From Phellopilus nigrolimitatus (lineage: Eukaryota > Basidiomycota > Agaricomycetes > Hymenochaetales > Hymenochaetaceae), in the NCBI GenBank assembly GCA_021029095.1, contig JAJOHG010000075.1:1-64000 (forward strand): a DNA stretch of 64,000 nucleotides. The letters are read 5' to 3'. Below, one piece after another: positions 1-12,220 of the stretch. The first letter of the stretch is position 1. Every line of letters starts with the position of its first letter. The notes under the pieces were generated by a model. The model saw only the letters and a program-made list of their open reading frames with translations, had not been told where the DNA came from and ran no database searches. Both the position numbers and the translations under genes were made by a program.

Positions 1-3000
1 ACCGTGCCAATATTACTACGCGTCCAACATTTGCATGGAGCAGAACGGTCCGCGGCCGAGGAAGTCGAGGACCATTATATCTATGTCAGGTAGCTGAGGT
101 GCTCCGCGCTGGGAGTGGACTTGGCTAACATATTCTGTAGGGTTCAGACAAGCAAATGCGTCGCGATAAGAATGCATAGGTATCATGCATAGGCGATAAA
201 GCGGGTGTATTTGGTCGATCAAGTACAGATGTCTATGTTCGACGTGCTAAAGAACAACTTGAAGACGATGAACGCGAGACCGAGAATCACGAGAAAGACA
301 ACGGACTCACGGATGCTAATATTCCAGCCCGAGCCTCGCTGCTGTCTCCGCGCCTTCAGAACCTCTGCCCGGTGTCGGTCAATGGGTCACCACCTGTCGG
401 CTGGTGCCGGTGAGTATAGGGCCGGTTATTGTTCGCTTACGGAACCCGGCCGGCAAAAAAGACATTTGCCGGTCATAGAGACCGTGTCCACGGATGCTCG
501 GCTTACGGTACGATGAACTATGAAGTCATCCTGCCCCCAGCCTCCGGCGTCCGTTATGACCTCCGTCAAGAACGACCGCCCGTCGACACGCAGCTCGATT
601 CCAGTTCGACCGCCGGGCATGCCCTGACAGCCTCCGCCGTGTGCAGAGCCGCCAAGACGACTCCTCCGGTACCGCGAGCTCGGCTGCCCGTGCGGAACCA
701 CCGCGCGAGAACGCGCAGAACGGCGTCTCAATCTTTGAGTAGGTTCTGCTCGCCGTCTGTCTCATTTCGTATACTGATGACATCCCTCCATTTCTCTCGT
801 TGTAGACCCGACGTCTATCGCCCAAACCCGCCGTCTCAGACACCCCCAGTGCGGCTTCCATCGCGGCGCGCACCCCACTCCCCAGCTTCGAGCCCGCCTG
901 CAGCAGCAGCAGCCACGCCGCTCCTCAGCACCGAGCGTGCCATTTCGGCATCCATCCCGCCAGGCCCTCTAATGAGCGGGCAAAACGCGCTGTGCCCGGG
1001 TGGACGTTCCGCAATGCCATCTGTACTTCTGCTAGTCGACCACCGCCACGCAACGGGCAGCCATCCCGGACTCCCGGATGCCGCCGCGTCCGGCCCGCTG
1101 ACTTGCTCATCCCGTCCGAGCCCGGAGACAGGAACAGAAACCGACGAGGGCGTCTACGTGAAAACTTAATGCACACAAGCTACAGGAGTTCTCACCGCCT
1201 TTGTCCTAGAAAGTGAAGGACGCGCGGTGAGAGCAGGCTCCTCCGAATCCCAGTGCATTTCCCTTCGCTTCTTGTCTCTCACTGGCGACAGATAGAACTT
1301 CTAGGCCCTGACCGCGTCGTCGTTAACGTCCTCTACCCGCACGGCGCACTCCACCTCCCGTGCACAACGTCAAGCTCAATAGGTCCCAGTTTCGAGCTTG
1401 TCCACACGGCGCTCCAACGGTTGGCGAGCTCGATCGATGAGGACACCAAGTGATGACGTCAGCACCAATCTTTCAGCCGGGTGCGCGCGAGCCGAGCGGC
1501 GTGTGCTCTCTGTTCGCCTCCGTTATTCCTGCCTGTCGAGAGAGGAGCTAGCGTGCGTCTCTTTTCTTTCTTCGAGTTCGAGATGCCGCTGCTGATGGAG
1601 ACCATATATTTGGACCTATAGAAGGAGAAGAAAAACGATGTACGTGCGGCATCGCGTCAACCTGTCCGACAGGAGCTGCGCCATCGAGGGCGCCTCAGAG
1701 TTAGTCGATCTACTTTTTTCTTCTTTTGCGTTACTCATATACTTATTTACGTTGCTGGTTGTTGGCGTCATTCGACCAGGCGGTTGCGCACAGGACGAAC
1801 GTATTTCTCAGAAAGTAGTATGTCGACGGACTTGACCGCGCAAGACACTCTGGCGCAGCAACGTTCGTATCTATTTTCTCGCTTTCGAAAAAAGCAAGCT
1901 AATTGAAGCGGTCGTTTGTCTAGCTACCATGGAAAGACCAGCCGCCGAGCCTCATATCGAATACACAAAAGCGCATCGCGGCGAAGGCCTGGGTGGCGGT
2001 TCGGTGCGGTGCATGCACTTGTCCTCATTTCTCCCCCATCTCTTTGATATAATTTCCACGCTGTCTTTAATGGCAACGCGAAGCCCGAGTAGTTCCCCTT
2101 TCGTTCTATTTCCACATCTTCGCTTCGTTCCTGTCGCTAGCAAGACCGCGTTTCTCGGTCGCTCCGACAGCAGCAACCTCCATGGCTGCGGCCACTCTCC
2201 TCCTGCTAAGCATTATCCGATGCGGGAAGCAGGAAAGGCAGACGCGTCCTGGAGACAAAGATGAAAGACAAAGACCCATATTTGGACGTGCGGCGCGCGC
2301 CGCGCGCATAACTGTCCAAGCGTGTCGCGGGCGCGCTCGGTGCTATCCCGCGTGAGCAACCTCGCATTTCCCTTCCCCTCCCGCCTCTGAATCGGCGTTT
2401 CGTTTCAGCAGCTGTGAACACGACAAACACAGACACCGTCGAGACGCGCTCGACCCCACCTCAACCGCCAGCCTGTTCAGGTCGCCGAGCCGCGATTGGC
2501 TGCCTCCGACACGCGCACGAGCGTCGACAATGCGTCGACGACTGCGCAGAGCTCCAGAACGACTTCTCCAGCACTGCGAGCTGAGATACCGGCGTGGGGC
2601 CGCCGGAGGCGCGCGAGCCGAGCGGCGTCGCAGAATATTTGGGTGCGCTCTCTGCTTGTCTTCCGCCACATTCCCGCTTCATTTTCGTATCCTGACGGCT
2701 TCTCTTTCTTGCTCTTTCTGCAGAACAGACGTCCACCACCGTCCCAGGCACCCCCAACGTGCCCCTTTCCGCTGCGGCGCGTGCCCTGCCCCTAGCCCCG
2801 CGCACCCCATCCGTAGGTCCCGCACCATCACACCGAGCGGTCATCCCCGCCGCTCTCGGTAACTCGGACACGGATGACGCGAGCGCGCCTGCAGCAGCAG
2901 CAGCCGCCCCGCTCCCTGGCACCATGAGCATCGTTCCGGTCCGGCCCCACCGCGTCCCCAAGGAGTGCGCCGCGCGCAGTGTGCCCGCGGCGGACGGGGG

Positions 3001-3220
3001 CCCCAGCTCCACGTCGCCCCCGCCAAAGGATGAGCCGCTGGGAACGAGCACGCGCCTGCACTGGGTGTCGAGGATAGACGCTCTGCGGGCGCGCAGAGCG
3101 TCGAGTGCATGTAGCGTGCCGACGGCGGCAGCGGCGGCGGGGAGGGGAGGGGATGAGGTGGGAAAGGAAAAGAGGATGGTCGAGAAGGTCATGAACGAGC
3201 TGTACCACCGCGGGAACTGA
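1..3220 (+). pseudogene. GC-rich Ala/Ser/Thr-rich repeat gene, unit 1 (degenerate)
   Basis: This is the first copy of a multi-exon gene that recurs in each unit of the array. Recognisable exons are a block near 2273-2370 (conserved core YLPERVAGALGAIL in the sister copies), a block at about 2420-2650 ending in a splice donor after VAEYLG-like coding, and a last exon at about 2728-3220. The conserved end KVMNELYHRGN is followed by a stop at 3218-3220. In this copy the core is broken by an in-frame TAA where the sisters have a Tyr codon. The predicted protein is low-complexity, rich in Ala, Ser, Thr and Pro, and matches no family I know. The first 200 bases also match the ends of the alpha spacers further right, so the unit probably starts left of the window. 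Exon frames cannot be joined reliably because the copies carry different indels. Confidence 0.5.
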
Positions 3221-4247
3221 CTGGCCGCCCCTCCCCCCTGGCGCGTGCGCGTCTCTGCGCCGCACGCACTGTTACTGCTTCTGCAGGTTTTGGTTTCGCA
3301 TCTAGTATTGCTATGATTCTGTATGCTCCCGCCTAGTATTTAAGCGTCGGTGCTGCTCAAATTCCGCCGGGTCCTCTTTGATTATCATTGGCTGTGCGTG
3401 CCGACTCCGCAGTTTGCTCATGGAACCGTGATTGCAAATGGCGCCGTATCTTTGCTTTGCTTTGCGACTCCACACGCGTTATTGGTGAGCCTTTCAAAAA
3501 GAACATTCATTCCGCGCAGGGGTTGATTATACACAAACAGAAAATAAAACGGGAGTCATTACAGCCCACAGAATAATAGTCTCCCAAACAGAAGCCGCGG
3601 AGCCTGGACCAAAATAGATGGGGAATGCGAGTCTCAGCGCGTGTAGAACAATGAGCGCGCTAGTGCAGTCGGAGCGCACACCGTCGGCGTCAGTGCAAGA
3701 TGCAAGAAGAGAACTGTGCCGGCGCTTCCTGATCTGAAAATACATTCGCCCGAAGGCGCTGCACAGAACGCTAGCATTCGCGCCGCTCGAGCAGACATCG
3801 CGCGCAGTGTGTGGGCCCGTGTACAAAAAAACCTTAGTTCTGAGTGCGAGTACCGAACCTCAGGACGCGCACGCAAGTCGGTTCGCTTTCACTTCGCCTC
3901 CCCTACTTATGTTTCTTGCCGTCCTTGGCGCCAACGGGATGTGCTGGATGCACTGGTAAGCCGGCACGGCTCATCAACGTTCGTTCCCGAAGCACTGAGG
4001 CAAGCCGAATGAGCAATACAGCAATACATGCACACTGTTGATGTATTGGGTAACTGCATCTATCTATTACATTTTGATATATAAATTTCTAGAGGGGGGC
4101 AATCACAGTGAGCTCGTATGTATAAACAAACTGGAATTTATTCACACAGTGAAGATTCTCTATACTGAAATGGTGATTATGTAATGGAGAATGAGAAGCC
4201 AAAAATGAAAAAGAACAAATTGAATAGGAGTGGAAGTGTGTTTGACT
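3221..4247. other. convergent intergenic region, unit 1
   Basis: This stretch lies between the stop of the GC-rich gene and the end of the membrane-protein gene and holds no supported gene. Its order is the same in all five units: a 3'-UTR-like run, a block around 3500-3600, and an AT-rich block starting near 4090. Base composition falls sharply from GC-rich to AT-rich across it. Confidence 0.6.
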
Positions 4248-5078
4248 AGGTGCGTTCAAAGTAGGAACGGAACGACATTCCATTCCTGTCGGCTACCCGG
4301 AAAGGAAGGGATTGTTCAGCATAGTGTTAGCGGCGTTACATCTTGCTTGTCATTCCAAATTTTCACTGATCTAGCCTCAACCACTCTTTGCTTCAGCTTT
4401 TGAAAATTAAAGATATTATCTGAGATGTACTATATATAATGAACTTCTGAGAGTAAAATAAAATGTATAGCACTGTCAAATTTAATGATGGTGGTTGAAT
4501 CCTCCTAAGCAACCGGGTTTAATTTCCTAGCTCACTCTTTGACTACAATGCATTGACATGCTGGATGGACATGCTGGATGTATTTTCTGTGTGTATCAAG
4601 TCTTTCTCTGACTGTTTTATAAAGTTTTAGTATTTTTATTGTTTATGAAACCCCAAGGCTAGAGCATGTATTTTAACTATTTGAGCACAACTATACCATT
4701 GACCAGTCATTTGTAGACATTAGAAGTACAGCATCACAGAAGTAATAATTATGAATATGGCAGGTGTTCGTCAAGAAAAAGTTGTGTTATGTGCAAAGGG
4801 ACAAAATATGTTTTGCAAAAGGTGTCGGTTTACAAATTGATGCGCATAAGGAAACATCCGGAACACCCCATTAGGACAAAAGCATCCTAATCTATGACAT
4901 ATGATGAGATATATTTGTTGGGTTCTAGTGGACTTGGATGGTAAAGAGTATTGAGAAGATGCATATATTCTCGCCGCCGCGGCGGATGTGTGACCATCTG
5001 TGACTCAGGGATATAAGCTGAAGTAACCATTTCCTTCTTTGGTAGCCGACAGGAACGGAACGATGTTTGAACGCCCCT
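4248..5078. mobile_element. non-autonomous TIR element (831 bp) with 3-bp target duplication
   Basis: Units 2 and 5 read straight through TTTGACTGTCC, whereas unit 1 has 831 extra bases here, flanked on both sides by ACT (4245-4247 and 5079-5081). The ends are inverted: AGGTGCGTTCAAA on the left against AGGGGCGTTCAAA on the right, and a further inward match ends in CCTGTCGGCTACC on both sides. No ORF of useful length lies inside. The 3-bp duplication and the G-rich ends suggest a PIF/Harbinger-type MITE. That family call is an inference, but the insertion itself is seen directly from the empty sites. Confidence 0.75.
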
Positions 5079-5177
5079 ACTGTCCTACAGAGCTTCTACA
5101 CAACTATTATCATATTAGTCAGCAAATCCATTAAAACAAATAGAGCAATGGAATTACCTTGAAATGCCCTCACAAAA

Positions 5178-6800
5178 TCAGGAAAACTCAATGCCACTCA
5201 TGGTCTTCATCCTGTAGCTGGTCCCTCCATTGGCTCCCCTCTCTCCAGCTTCCTTCAGATGGACCAGCAGGTGACTCCCAAGGACACATAGAAGGCTTGG
5301 ACTTCCCAGAACATTTAGAAGATGAGCCAGAAGGACATTTGTGATGGACAACTGGTCTGAAACTATATGCATAACACTGCAAAATATGACCCTGTTAGAG
5401 TGGTCAGCTCATATACCACTGGGTATGCATGAGGGAAAACATACATAATAAAATAAATGGCCTGATCTTGGATCAGCACCTTGACAAGGGTGAACTGGAT
5501 GAAGCCAGCTGTCTCCCTCCAGTGTTCTGCAGCCTTATAAAGTGCTAGAACCATTAGGATAAGCTCATACAGAATTGGAGGAGCCCTGTTCCAAGTTGAA
5601 GGTCAGTCCAAGTGCTTTTCCAAGAATACCAGTACTAACCAAATCAAAGAACTCCACACTTTTGGAGTGGCTCTATTGGCTCCACAAAATGTCACACCTT
5701 CTGCAAGCTCCTCTACAATAACTGAAACCCATTATTAGAGAACACTGCTGTAGGGTGAACAAAATGTCTTACTCTCTTCATATATGGTGTCATATATAAC
5801 CATAGTCAAACTAAATGCTGCACCCAGTCCAAATAGAGTCCTCAGGAATGCAGCCAGCCTGTTGTCTGTTGTTTATTAGACATTAGAAATGATTGACAGT
5901 ATTAGGAATTCTCACCCTGGTGGTACAGTGCAAGGACACACATCAGAAGAATATCTGTAATACAATTAATGTGGGATGAATACATTGAATATTATAAGTT
6001 GGGAGACATTACAGTCAATTAAAGCAATGGTCATCCAGCCTTTTCTGCAATGAGCCAAATGATGCTCTGTGCAAAATTGAAAACTCACTAGTCAGAACCT
6101 GAATCCAGATAAAGTTGTGGCCTTTCAATATTATCAGTAGAGAATGGAATGTAGTATCAGGGTGCTTACACCTGTAAACATAGTTTAGAGTTAGCTATGG
6201 TAAGCTATAGTATGGTGATCAGAAATTGCTTACAGTGTTTCATTTGCTTGAAGAGTATTATTTAATAAAAGAAGTATCAATGGACATTCTTTGTTTTGAC
6301 GCATACCCAGTAAAGATTTGGCTTACACACTATAATTGAGATAGCTCCAAAACTTCCAATGTAACAATTCTGCAACATGTTAGAGCAGTTTATTAGAAGA
6401 AACTGTAAATTAATACTTGCTGCAAAGTAAACCAAGCTGACAAAGCTGCGAGGTGAGCTCTTCGTTCCACATGGCAAGTAAGTGTATGCCTCGTGCCGAT
6501 ATCAAGCAAACGACATACCCAAAAGTATTTAATCTAAATGAAGCAATTATCAGTTTCGACACGAAGATGATAATGCCAGGCCATATTCACCTCCTTTTCC
6601 ATTGTGATAACTGAAAGATAATACATCATTAAAATCCAAAAATGTCGGTATTTCAAGCCAAGACGCGAAGCTTACCGGTATTGTAGACCAAGAGAGTTAG
6701 CATTGCCACTTGAGTGTAGAGTGAAATATCTTTTTCGGAGATGATAAAGAGACACAAGGCTTGCATCAACAGACTCAATGTCAGAGCGTACTGAATGCAT
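5178..6800 (-). pseudogene. DUF6533-like membrane protein gene, copy 1 (frameshifted)
   Basis: This is a multi-exon minus-strand gene with the same layout as copies 2-5. Exon 1 starts at the ATG at 6800-6798, a short exon codes VITMEKE, later exons code KSSPRSFVSL and CYIGSFGAIS, and the last exon ends in a conserved EFS stop at 5178. The family has several membrane helices and is known from basidiomycetes, with no proven role. Near 6741-6750 exon 1 carries one extra base relative to the four sister copies, so the frame is lost before the first helix. The downstream exons (5178-5372 and about 5400-5560) remain open. The Arg of the family motif NRYIGI is Cys in this copy. It is probably a recent pseudogene. 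Confidence 0.65.
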
Positions 6801-8216
6801 ATTGGAACGGGTGTAACCGATTCCAACGAAGTTGCAGAAGGTCGACTCGAAGGGACGTGTTGAAGGGCTCACGAGCTCAAAGACATTTAAAGTAACGAGA
6901 GCCGGTCACGAGATTTTTTTTTTGATAGGATCTTCGAGGCTTCAGTGAGGAATCGGAAAGCCATCGTGATACAATCATCGAAGGGCTTCGGGTGCCGACC
7001 TGTGCGACATACATCTCGCAAAGAAGTGTTTCTGTAACATTGACAGCGCACCGTTAACAAATAAGAGCGAAACCCGCTAAAGAAATACTAAAAGCACACA
7101 GTAGTACAATGGTGAAACATCTATAACCTGCCAAACATGTTAGAAATGCTTGATGGCCCCTTTCTACTAACTCCGATCTGGAAATCAACTGTTGCACATA
7201 GCTTCATCGTTTGGCTCAGGTTATAAAGAGCAGTCAATGAGACTTTTTCGGTGAAGGAAGATGCATGAATACCGCTGGGAATGAGATAATCATATTGAAT
7301 AATGTTCTGCTGAAATCATAAGATATGAACGCACGCGTGCTCCCCTCAATTAGTGTGATCCGACTCAAATGTAAGCGGTTTTAGACAGACTCGTGAGATT
7401 CGCTAGCGGAAAAGAGAAGACGGGTTATCAGATACGAAATAGTACACTGGGATCCTCACTGCACCGATTTATACTAAACTCAGACAAGTTGAGACGTTGA
7501 AGAGTGATATTGATACTGATACAACATAATGTTTGCGTCTGACAATCGCAGGTTACCTTTGATTACCAGTCAGCTGCTTTCCTTTACTCACGATCAGACG
7601 AAACAGGGAGATCGGACTTACAAGGCGGGCTGTCCTTTCTAGTTGATGCCCACAGCGCATCTGCGAGCCTTTGTAGCTTCAAGAAGGCGTCCTCCCGGAT
7701 AACCATATTTAAATTGACGATATTGCAAGTAACAAGAGGACTATGCATGGGGTGAAGAGAAGTCTGTGCAAGGTAGGAGAATACAAAAACGACTGTATCG
7801 AACGCGTATCCAAGAATGTGCTGCGCTGGAGAACAGATGAGTAATCTGCGGCTAGATGAGCTTTCGCATCGGAGAGTATAAAACGAGACATGGAGGCGAG
7901 TGCTCTGTTTGCAGTCGTCGAGAATGGCGGGGGGTATTCAGATATGTATGTCTTGCTTCAGCGGGAACACAGCCGAGCAGATGCTTGCGGCAGCATCCTG
8001 CTTCAGCCAAGAAAAAAAGATGAGATAGACGAGTTGCGTGTCAGGCCAAGGGCTAAGAGTCGGGCCACAATAGCAAAAGAGAAATCTTGTACAAAAGAGA
8101 CACACAGCTCGATATGTTAAAACAGCAGAAAACAGTGATACCTCACAAACATATTTAACACACAGCAGGCAAAGTATACTCTAGCATATCCGGCAATGTC
8201 AGAAAGGCAGCTGTAG
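6801..8216. repeat. beta-type spacer, copy 1
   Basis: This stretch matches 30,100-31,570 along most of its length. It contains the upstream region of the membrane-protein gene. It also holds short minus-strand frames conserved in both copies, such as the hydrophobic run CIVLLLLAISSI near 7712-7745 and KLQRLADALWAST near 7630-7690. These hint at an eroded membrane-protein gene, but no complete reading frame can be assembled. Confidence 0.5.
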
Positions 8217-8801
8217 GTGTCAAAGTTTCGCCGACGTCAGGTAGAGCAGGCGTTCCTATCAACGACGATGCAAGACGCCCCAAGAGGTCCAGAGAAGCAT
8301 ACAAAGCTGGGCGAAACGTTAGCTCAAGGCAGACAAAACGGCCGATACGTACACCTGCTGTCCGTTATGGCCTCCATCAACATCGACCCGCCTGTCGACG
8401 CGCAGCTCGATTCCATCTCGACCGCCCGGCACTCCCCAACTCCGAGCGCGCTGTGCTCGCCGCCTCCGACCGTTCGGCCACGGACAACGCGAGCGTGTTC
8501 GCAGCTGCAGCAGCAACAGTAACACTGTAACAGCAACATCCGCCGCCACCCCGCTCCCCGGCACCGAGCGCGCCATGCCGCCGTCACCGGCATCAATCCG
8601 TGCAAAACGCGCTGTGCCCGCAACGGACAGGGTCCCCGGCTCCGCAACGCCGTCTACGTTTACGGTGCTCGGCTAACGGAGCTCTCAGCCGATTACCGCC
8701 TGGACTCCCAAATGCTGCCGCGTCCAGCGATCCGCCCCGTCCGAGCTTGGAGAAACGCACGCAGGAACAGAAACCGACGGGGGCGTCTACGTGAAAAGTT
8801 A

Positions 8802-8960
8802 CAGGCTTTCCGGAAAACCTTGTCAGTACGCACTTTTTTTTCCAACTTTTGTACCGTATCTCCATTTGGCAATAGTTGCTATGTATAATAATAGTTGCTA
8901 AAATCAGTAATAGTTGCTTAATGCGGACACTGCCATTTGCGGGTGATCGGCGCATGGACA
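8802..8960 (+). repeat. left terminal inverted repeat
   Basis: It matches the reverse complement of 12,221-12,378 with only a handful of differences: one base in the T-run, one in the second 19-bp repeat and a few at the inner edge. It begins CAGGCTTTCCGG and contains the perfect palindrome TTTCCGGAAA at 8808-8817. Confidence 0.95.
8871..8918 (+). promoter_or_regulatory. three phased direct repeats inside the left TIR
   Basis: AATAGTTGCT occurs at 8871, 8890 and 8909, exactly 19 bp apart. The same trio occurs in mirror orientation in the right TIR. Such phased repeats inside long TIRs are plausible binding sites for the transposase or the second protein. The binding role is inferred. Confidence 0.6.
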
Positions 8961-8997
8961 CGACAAGTTCGAGTCATGAAAGACTTCAGCAGTACCC

Positions 8998-10140
8998 ATG
9001 CCCTTCCGAAAGATCAGTGAAGACATAAAAATGCGCGGAATTTGGCTATATGACAATGGCTATGTTCCTGATGACATCTGTGAAATACTTGACTTCTCTG
9101 AACGCAGTCTTCACCGCTGGCAGCACAATCTGGATACTCATGGTTCAGTAATCCCTCTAATCAATCCATCTCGTGGCCGTCCGAAGCTGCTCCGAGCTGA
9201 TATGGCTCATGATATCTTCACACTCCTTGAGGAGTCACCAGAACTATACCTTGATGAAATCCAGGAGTGGATTCTACTGTCCCATGATGTTGGAATTTCT
9301 CGCTCAGCACTCGACGAAAATCTACGTGATGCAGGCATTACCCACAAATTGCTTCGCAAGGCTGCCTCTGAGCGAGATGAAGAGGCTCGAGAAGCATTTT
9401 CCCAGTATGCACGAGACAATTGGGTGGCAGAGCAGCTGGTTTTTGTTGATGAAACCAGCAAAGACGAGCGGACGATTTACAGACACTATGGGCGTTCTGT
9501 TCTTGGGAGCCAGGCTACAACCAGTGCTCCATTTGTGCGCGGACAGCGATACAGCCTTGTTGCAGCTATTTCAGTTGATGGATACGTAATCCAGAAAGTT
9601 GTAGAAGACTCAGTTGATGGAGATATGTTCATGGAGTTCATTATTGATGATGTGGTGAGTATGAACACCTATATATTCTGAAGAAGCTTCTCATCTGTTA
9701 TAAAGCTACCTCGAATGAACCCTTGGCCAGCAGAACAAAGTGTTCTTATCATGGACAATTGTGCAATACACAAAGCGGATGAGCTCAGAGAAGCCATAGA
9801 AGGAGCAGGTATGGACATTTATTGAAGACTTCTATTGCCTTTACTTATAAGATTCTTACTAGGTTGTCGATTGGTTTATCTACCTCCATATTCCCCTGAT
9901 TTCAATCCTATTGAAGAGAGCTTCAGTACCTGTAGGTGTCTCTTGAGATTAAAGTGGCTATTTGAAATCTCTGATGATGATGTAGTGAAATCACATTTGC
10001 GGCGTAACTGGAGAAAACTACGGGATGCTGGTGACCCAGAGTTTGCTTTGCATGAAGCATGCACAAATATAACTGCAGACATGGCCAGGGGTTGGTTTAG
10101 ACATGCTGGGTATAAATTGCAGGAGCATGTATTTGTATAA
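8998..10140 (+). CDS. DD34E transposase (IS630/Tc1-mariner superfamily)
   Basis: Three exons, 8998-9654, 9706-9808 and 9863-10,140, join in frame to 345 residues; both introns are GT-AG, 51 and 54 bp. Residues 1-130 form a helix-turn-helix region (ICEILDFSERSLHRW, then GRPKLL and a second winged-helix-like part). The catalytic DDE_3-type domain follows, with Asp151 in VFVDETSKDERT, Asp236 in LIMDNCAIHK and Glu271 in YSPDFNPIEES. The 34 residues between the last two match the Tc1/IS630 spacing. The enzyme would cut and paste the surrounding element at TA sites, which fits the observed TA duplication. The ATG at 8998 is chosen because the nearest upstream ATG (8979) is out of frame. All catalytic residues are present and there is no stop or frameshift. 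Confidence 0.93.
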
Positions 10141-10403
10141 TCACACAGTATGTTGAAGTTGTCAAAGAATGTACTCTGTTGAAGGACTGCCTATACTAGC
10201 TCCTACATGATGATTATGTTATGCCTGCTATACAATGCAGAAATTATACATGCAGTTGAATGCATGCCAGGAGATAAGGCTGAAGAAAGCTATGCAACAG
10301 AATTATAGAAGAATATACAGTGTTGAGATTAGATGGGAAATCATTGAAAAATAAAAGGAAAAATACCAGTTCAAGTATAAGAGAATAAGCAAAAGGTGAT
10401 AGC
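10141..10403. other. convergent gap between the two transposon genes
   Basis: This 263 bp AT-rich stretch separates the stop codons of the two convergent genes. It contains no further gene and presumably provides overlapping 3' ends for both transcripts. Confidence 0.6.
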
Positions 10404-12128
10404 CTAGGTGTGTGGCAGCACAGAACAGCGATAATGCTTGTTAGCCTTCACAACAACAGACCAAGATAGGCTCGTAAAGCCAGCCTCCTTCAACTCCTCC
10501 TTCTGCACATGATTTACGTTGACTCCAGGTGTGAACCCAAGTGCCTCGAGCTTCGGAATCAAATTAGCATTGAGTTTGTACTCATGGACGAACTCCTCAA
10601 TGCTAATAGTCCCATCAAGAAGTGGCGAAGACGAACGTATGTCAGAAAAGCGATCCAATGAGCTCGGAGATGAGCACTTCCTGCTTTTCCTACCCATCAA
10701 AGGTGTCTCAGGAGAGCGCCCCCTTTTTGGTGTCTCACCTTGAGACGGGCCTGCAGCCACTGGCATGATAAGCGGCGGAATATCGGTGACAGGGCTTGCT
10801 TTCTTCATCCGATTTTCGGGCTTGAAAAATGCAGTACCAATCGGAATGGTGTAAATGTCGCAATGATCAGGATCCTCATCCTTGTAATATACTCAGCTCA
10901 GAATATATATGGAAGATAAAGCAATTACTTACACATAGCTTTCCCCAAGCCATCATTCGCGGGCCATGAACATCGAAGTGGCGGCCAGTAGGCCTGTGGA
11001 CCACACAGCGAACTTTTGGATGCAAATGACACTGACCGACAGGATATTGCTTTTTGAGTCTCTCAACAGAGCTCTCCTGCGCACTCGTGAGTCTTCCCTA
11101 TAGATAATATTAGCCAAGCATCCAGGTGTAGAGAGAATACTTACTTTGTTGAGCATGGGTTGATCCTTTCCATCTGCGTGCTGCGCAGCGTTCAGCAAGG
11201 CAGCCGGGTCAGTGGCGGATGTGCCAGAAGTTGGTCCAGACGCTTCCCAGGGCTACATTTATTTAATCTATATTAGCTTTCCATTTAATAATTATACATT
11301 ATAACATACCATGAGAGAGGAGTCAGTTCTCGGAGCAGGAAGTAGAATGTTGATCACGGGAATTGCTTTTCTTGCACGCTCGCAAACTTGCGCAAGCATG
11401 ACAGAAAAGCCATTCTGCGTGCCCAAAGGGTTGGGTTCTGCTTTGGCAGGTGTAATGAATTTCCATTCCAGTCTCGAAAGATCAATCAAATCCGCGCGCG
11501 TATGAATTTCGCGGGCAAGGTCGAAAAGATACTCATCATATGTCACAGCGAGGCCATGCGTCAATGGGCCTCGCTTGACAGCCCTCTGAGCCTTCAGCTT
11601 CGCCCTCTTCCCAACTCCAACAACTACGTCAGGAAGCTGGACGTAGATGTATGAGTGAAAAGACGCGGGTTTGGCCTTCCCAGGCGTCTGGTCCAAGTCC
11701 GTCTCCGTCTTCGCAACCTGTCTTCGCTTTTTTGGGACCTTCGGAGTCTCCGGAGCATCAGAGGTTGAGTCGTTGTCATCACTGAGCGTAGTCGGCATGT
11801 TGTCAGGAGAACTCAGCATCGACGTGTCGGCCAGTTTTGTTGTCACAGTGGGCCTTGACTTCATATTTGGTCCGGGCAGAGCTGGTGTTGCGAGCTTCGG
11901 AGCAGCAAGACCAGCAAAAGAATTTGAAGTGTCGAACATTGGATTGGGATCATAATGAAAATTGAATTGAGAAAAGGTATCTATGCGTGCAGTCAGCCAA
12001 GCGCAAATATGAAAAGGTAAGATGAGCTTACCGTTGTTTCCGGCCTTGAACTGCCTTTCCACCACAAATCCGTCTTCTGCGCCAAACTGGAGGAGGTGAG
12101 ACGAGTTGCTTGGTTGAAGATTGCTCAT
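10404..12128 (-). CDS. transposon second protein (505 aa), Cys/His cluster and possible SAM-like end
   Basis: Five exons (12,128-12,032; 11,980-11,310; 11,252-11,145; 11,097-10,933; 10,880-10,404) join in frame to 505 residues through four GT-AG introns of 47-57 bp. Residues about 40-115 are Ser/Pro/Asp-rich, with a basic patch KVPKKRRQ near 113-120 that could be a nuclear signal. Residues about 135-255 are a folded-looking region with SYIYVQLPDVVVG and LEWKFITPAKAE. Residues 313-340 hold a dense Cys/His cluster, GQCHLHPKVRCVVHR and GRHFDVH. After a second basic patch (RKSRK), residues about 438-500 (ISIEEFVHEYKL to VVVKANKHYRC) resemble a SAM-like helical bundle. I recognise no named family. 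The position inside the TIRs and the intact state argue for a role in transposition or its control, for example binding the TIR repeats. Confidence 0.85.
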
Positions 12129-12220
12129 ATCAATGAAATAAAGAAGTAAGAAAGTGCCAGAAGAAAGACCAGAGTAAGACTCGAGACTGAAAGTGAAATC
12201 TCGAAACGTCGCGCTTGACT

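Noticed and set aside
3221..4250. Reading the repeat units as LTR retrotransposons
   Set aside because: No reverse transcriptase, gag or integrase sequence, no LTR pair and no primer-binding site. The units contain host-type genes with introns.
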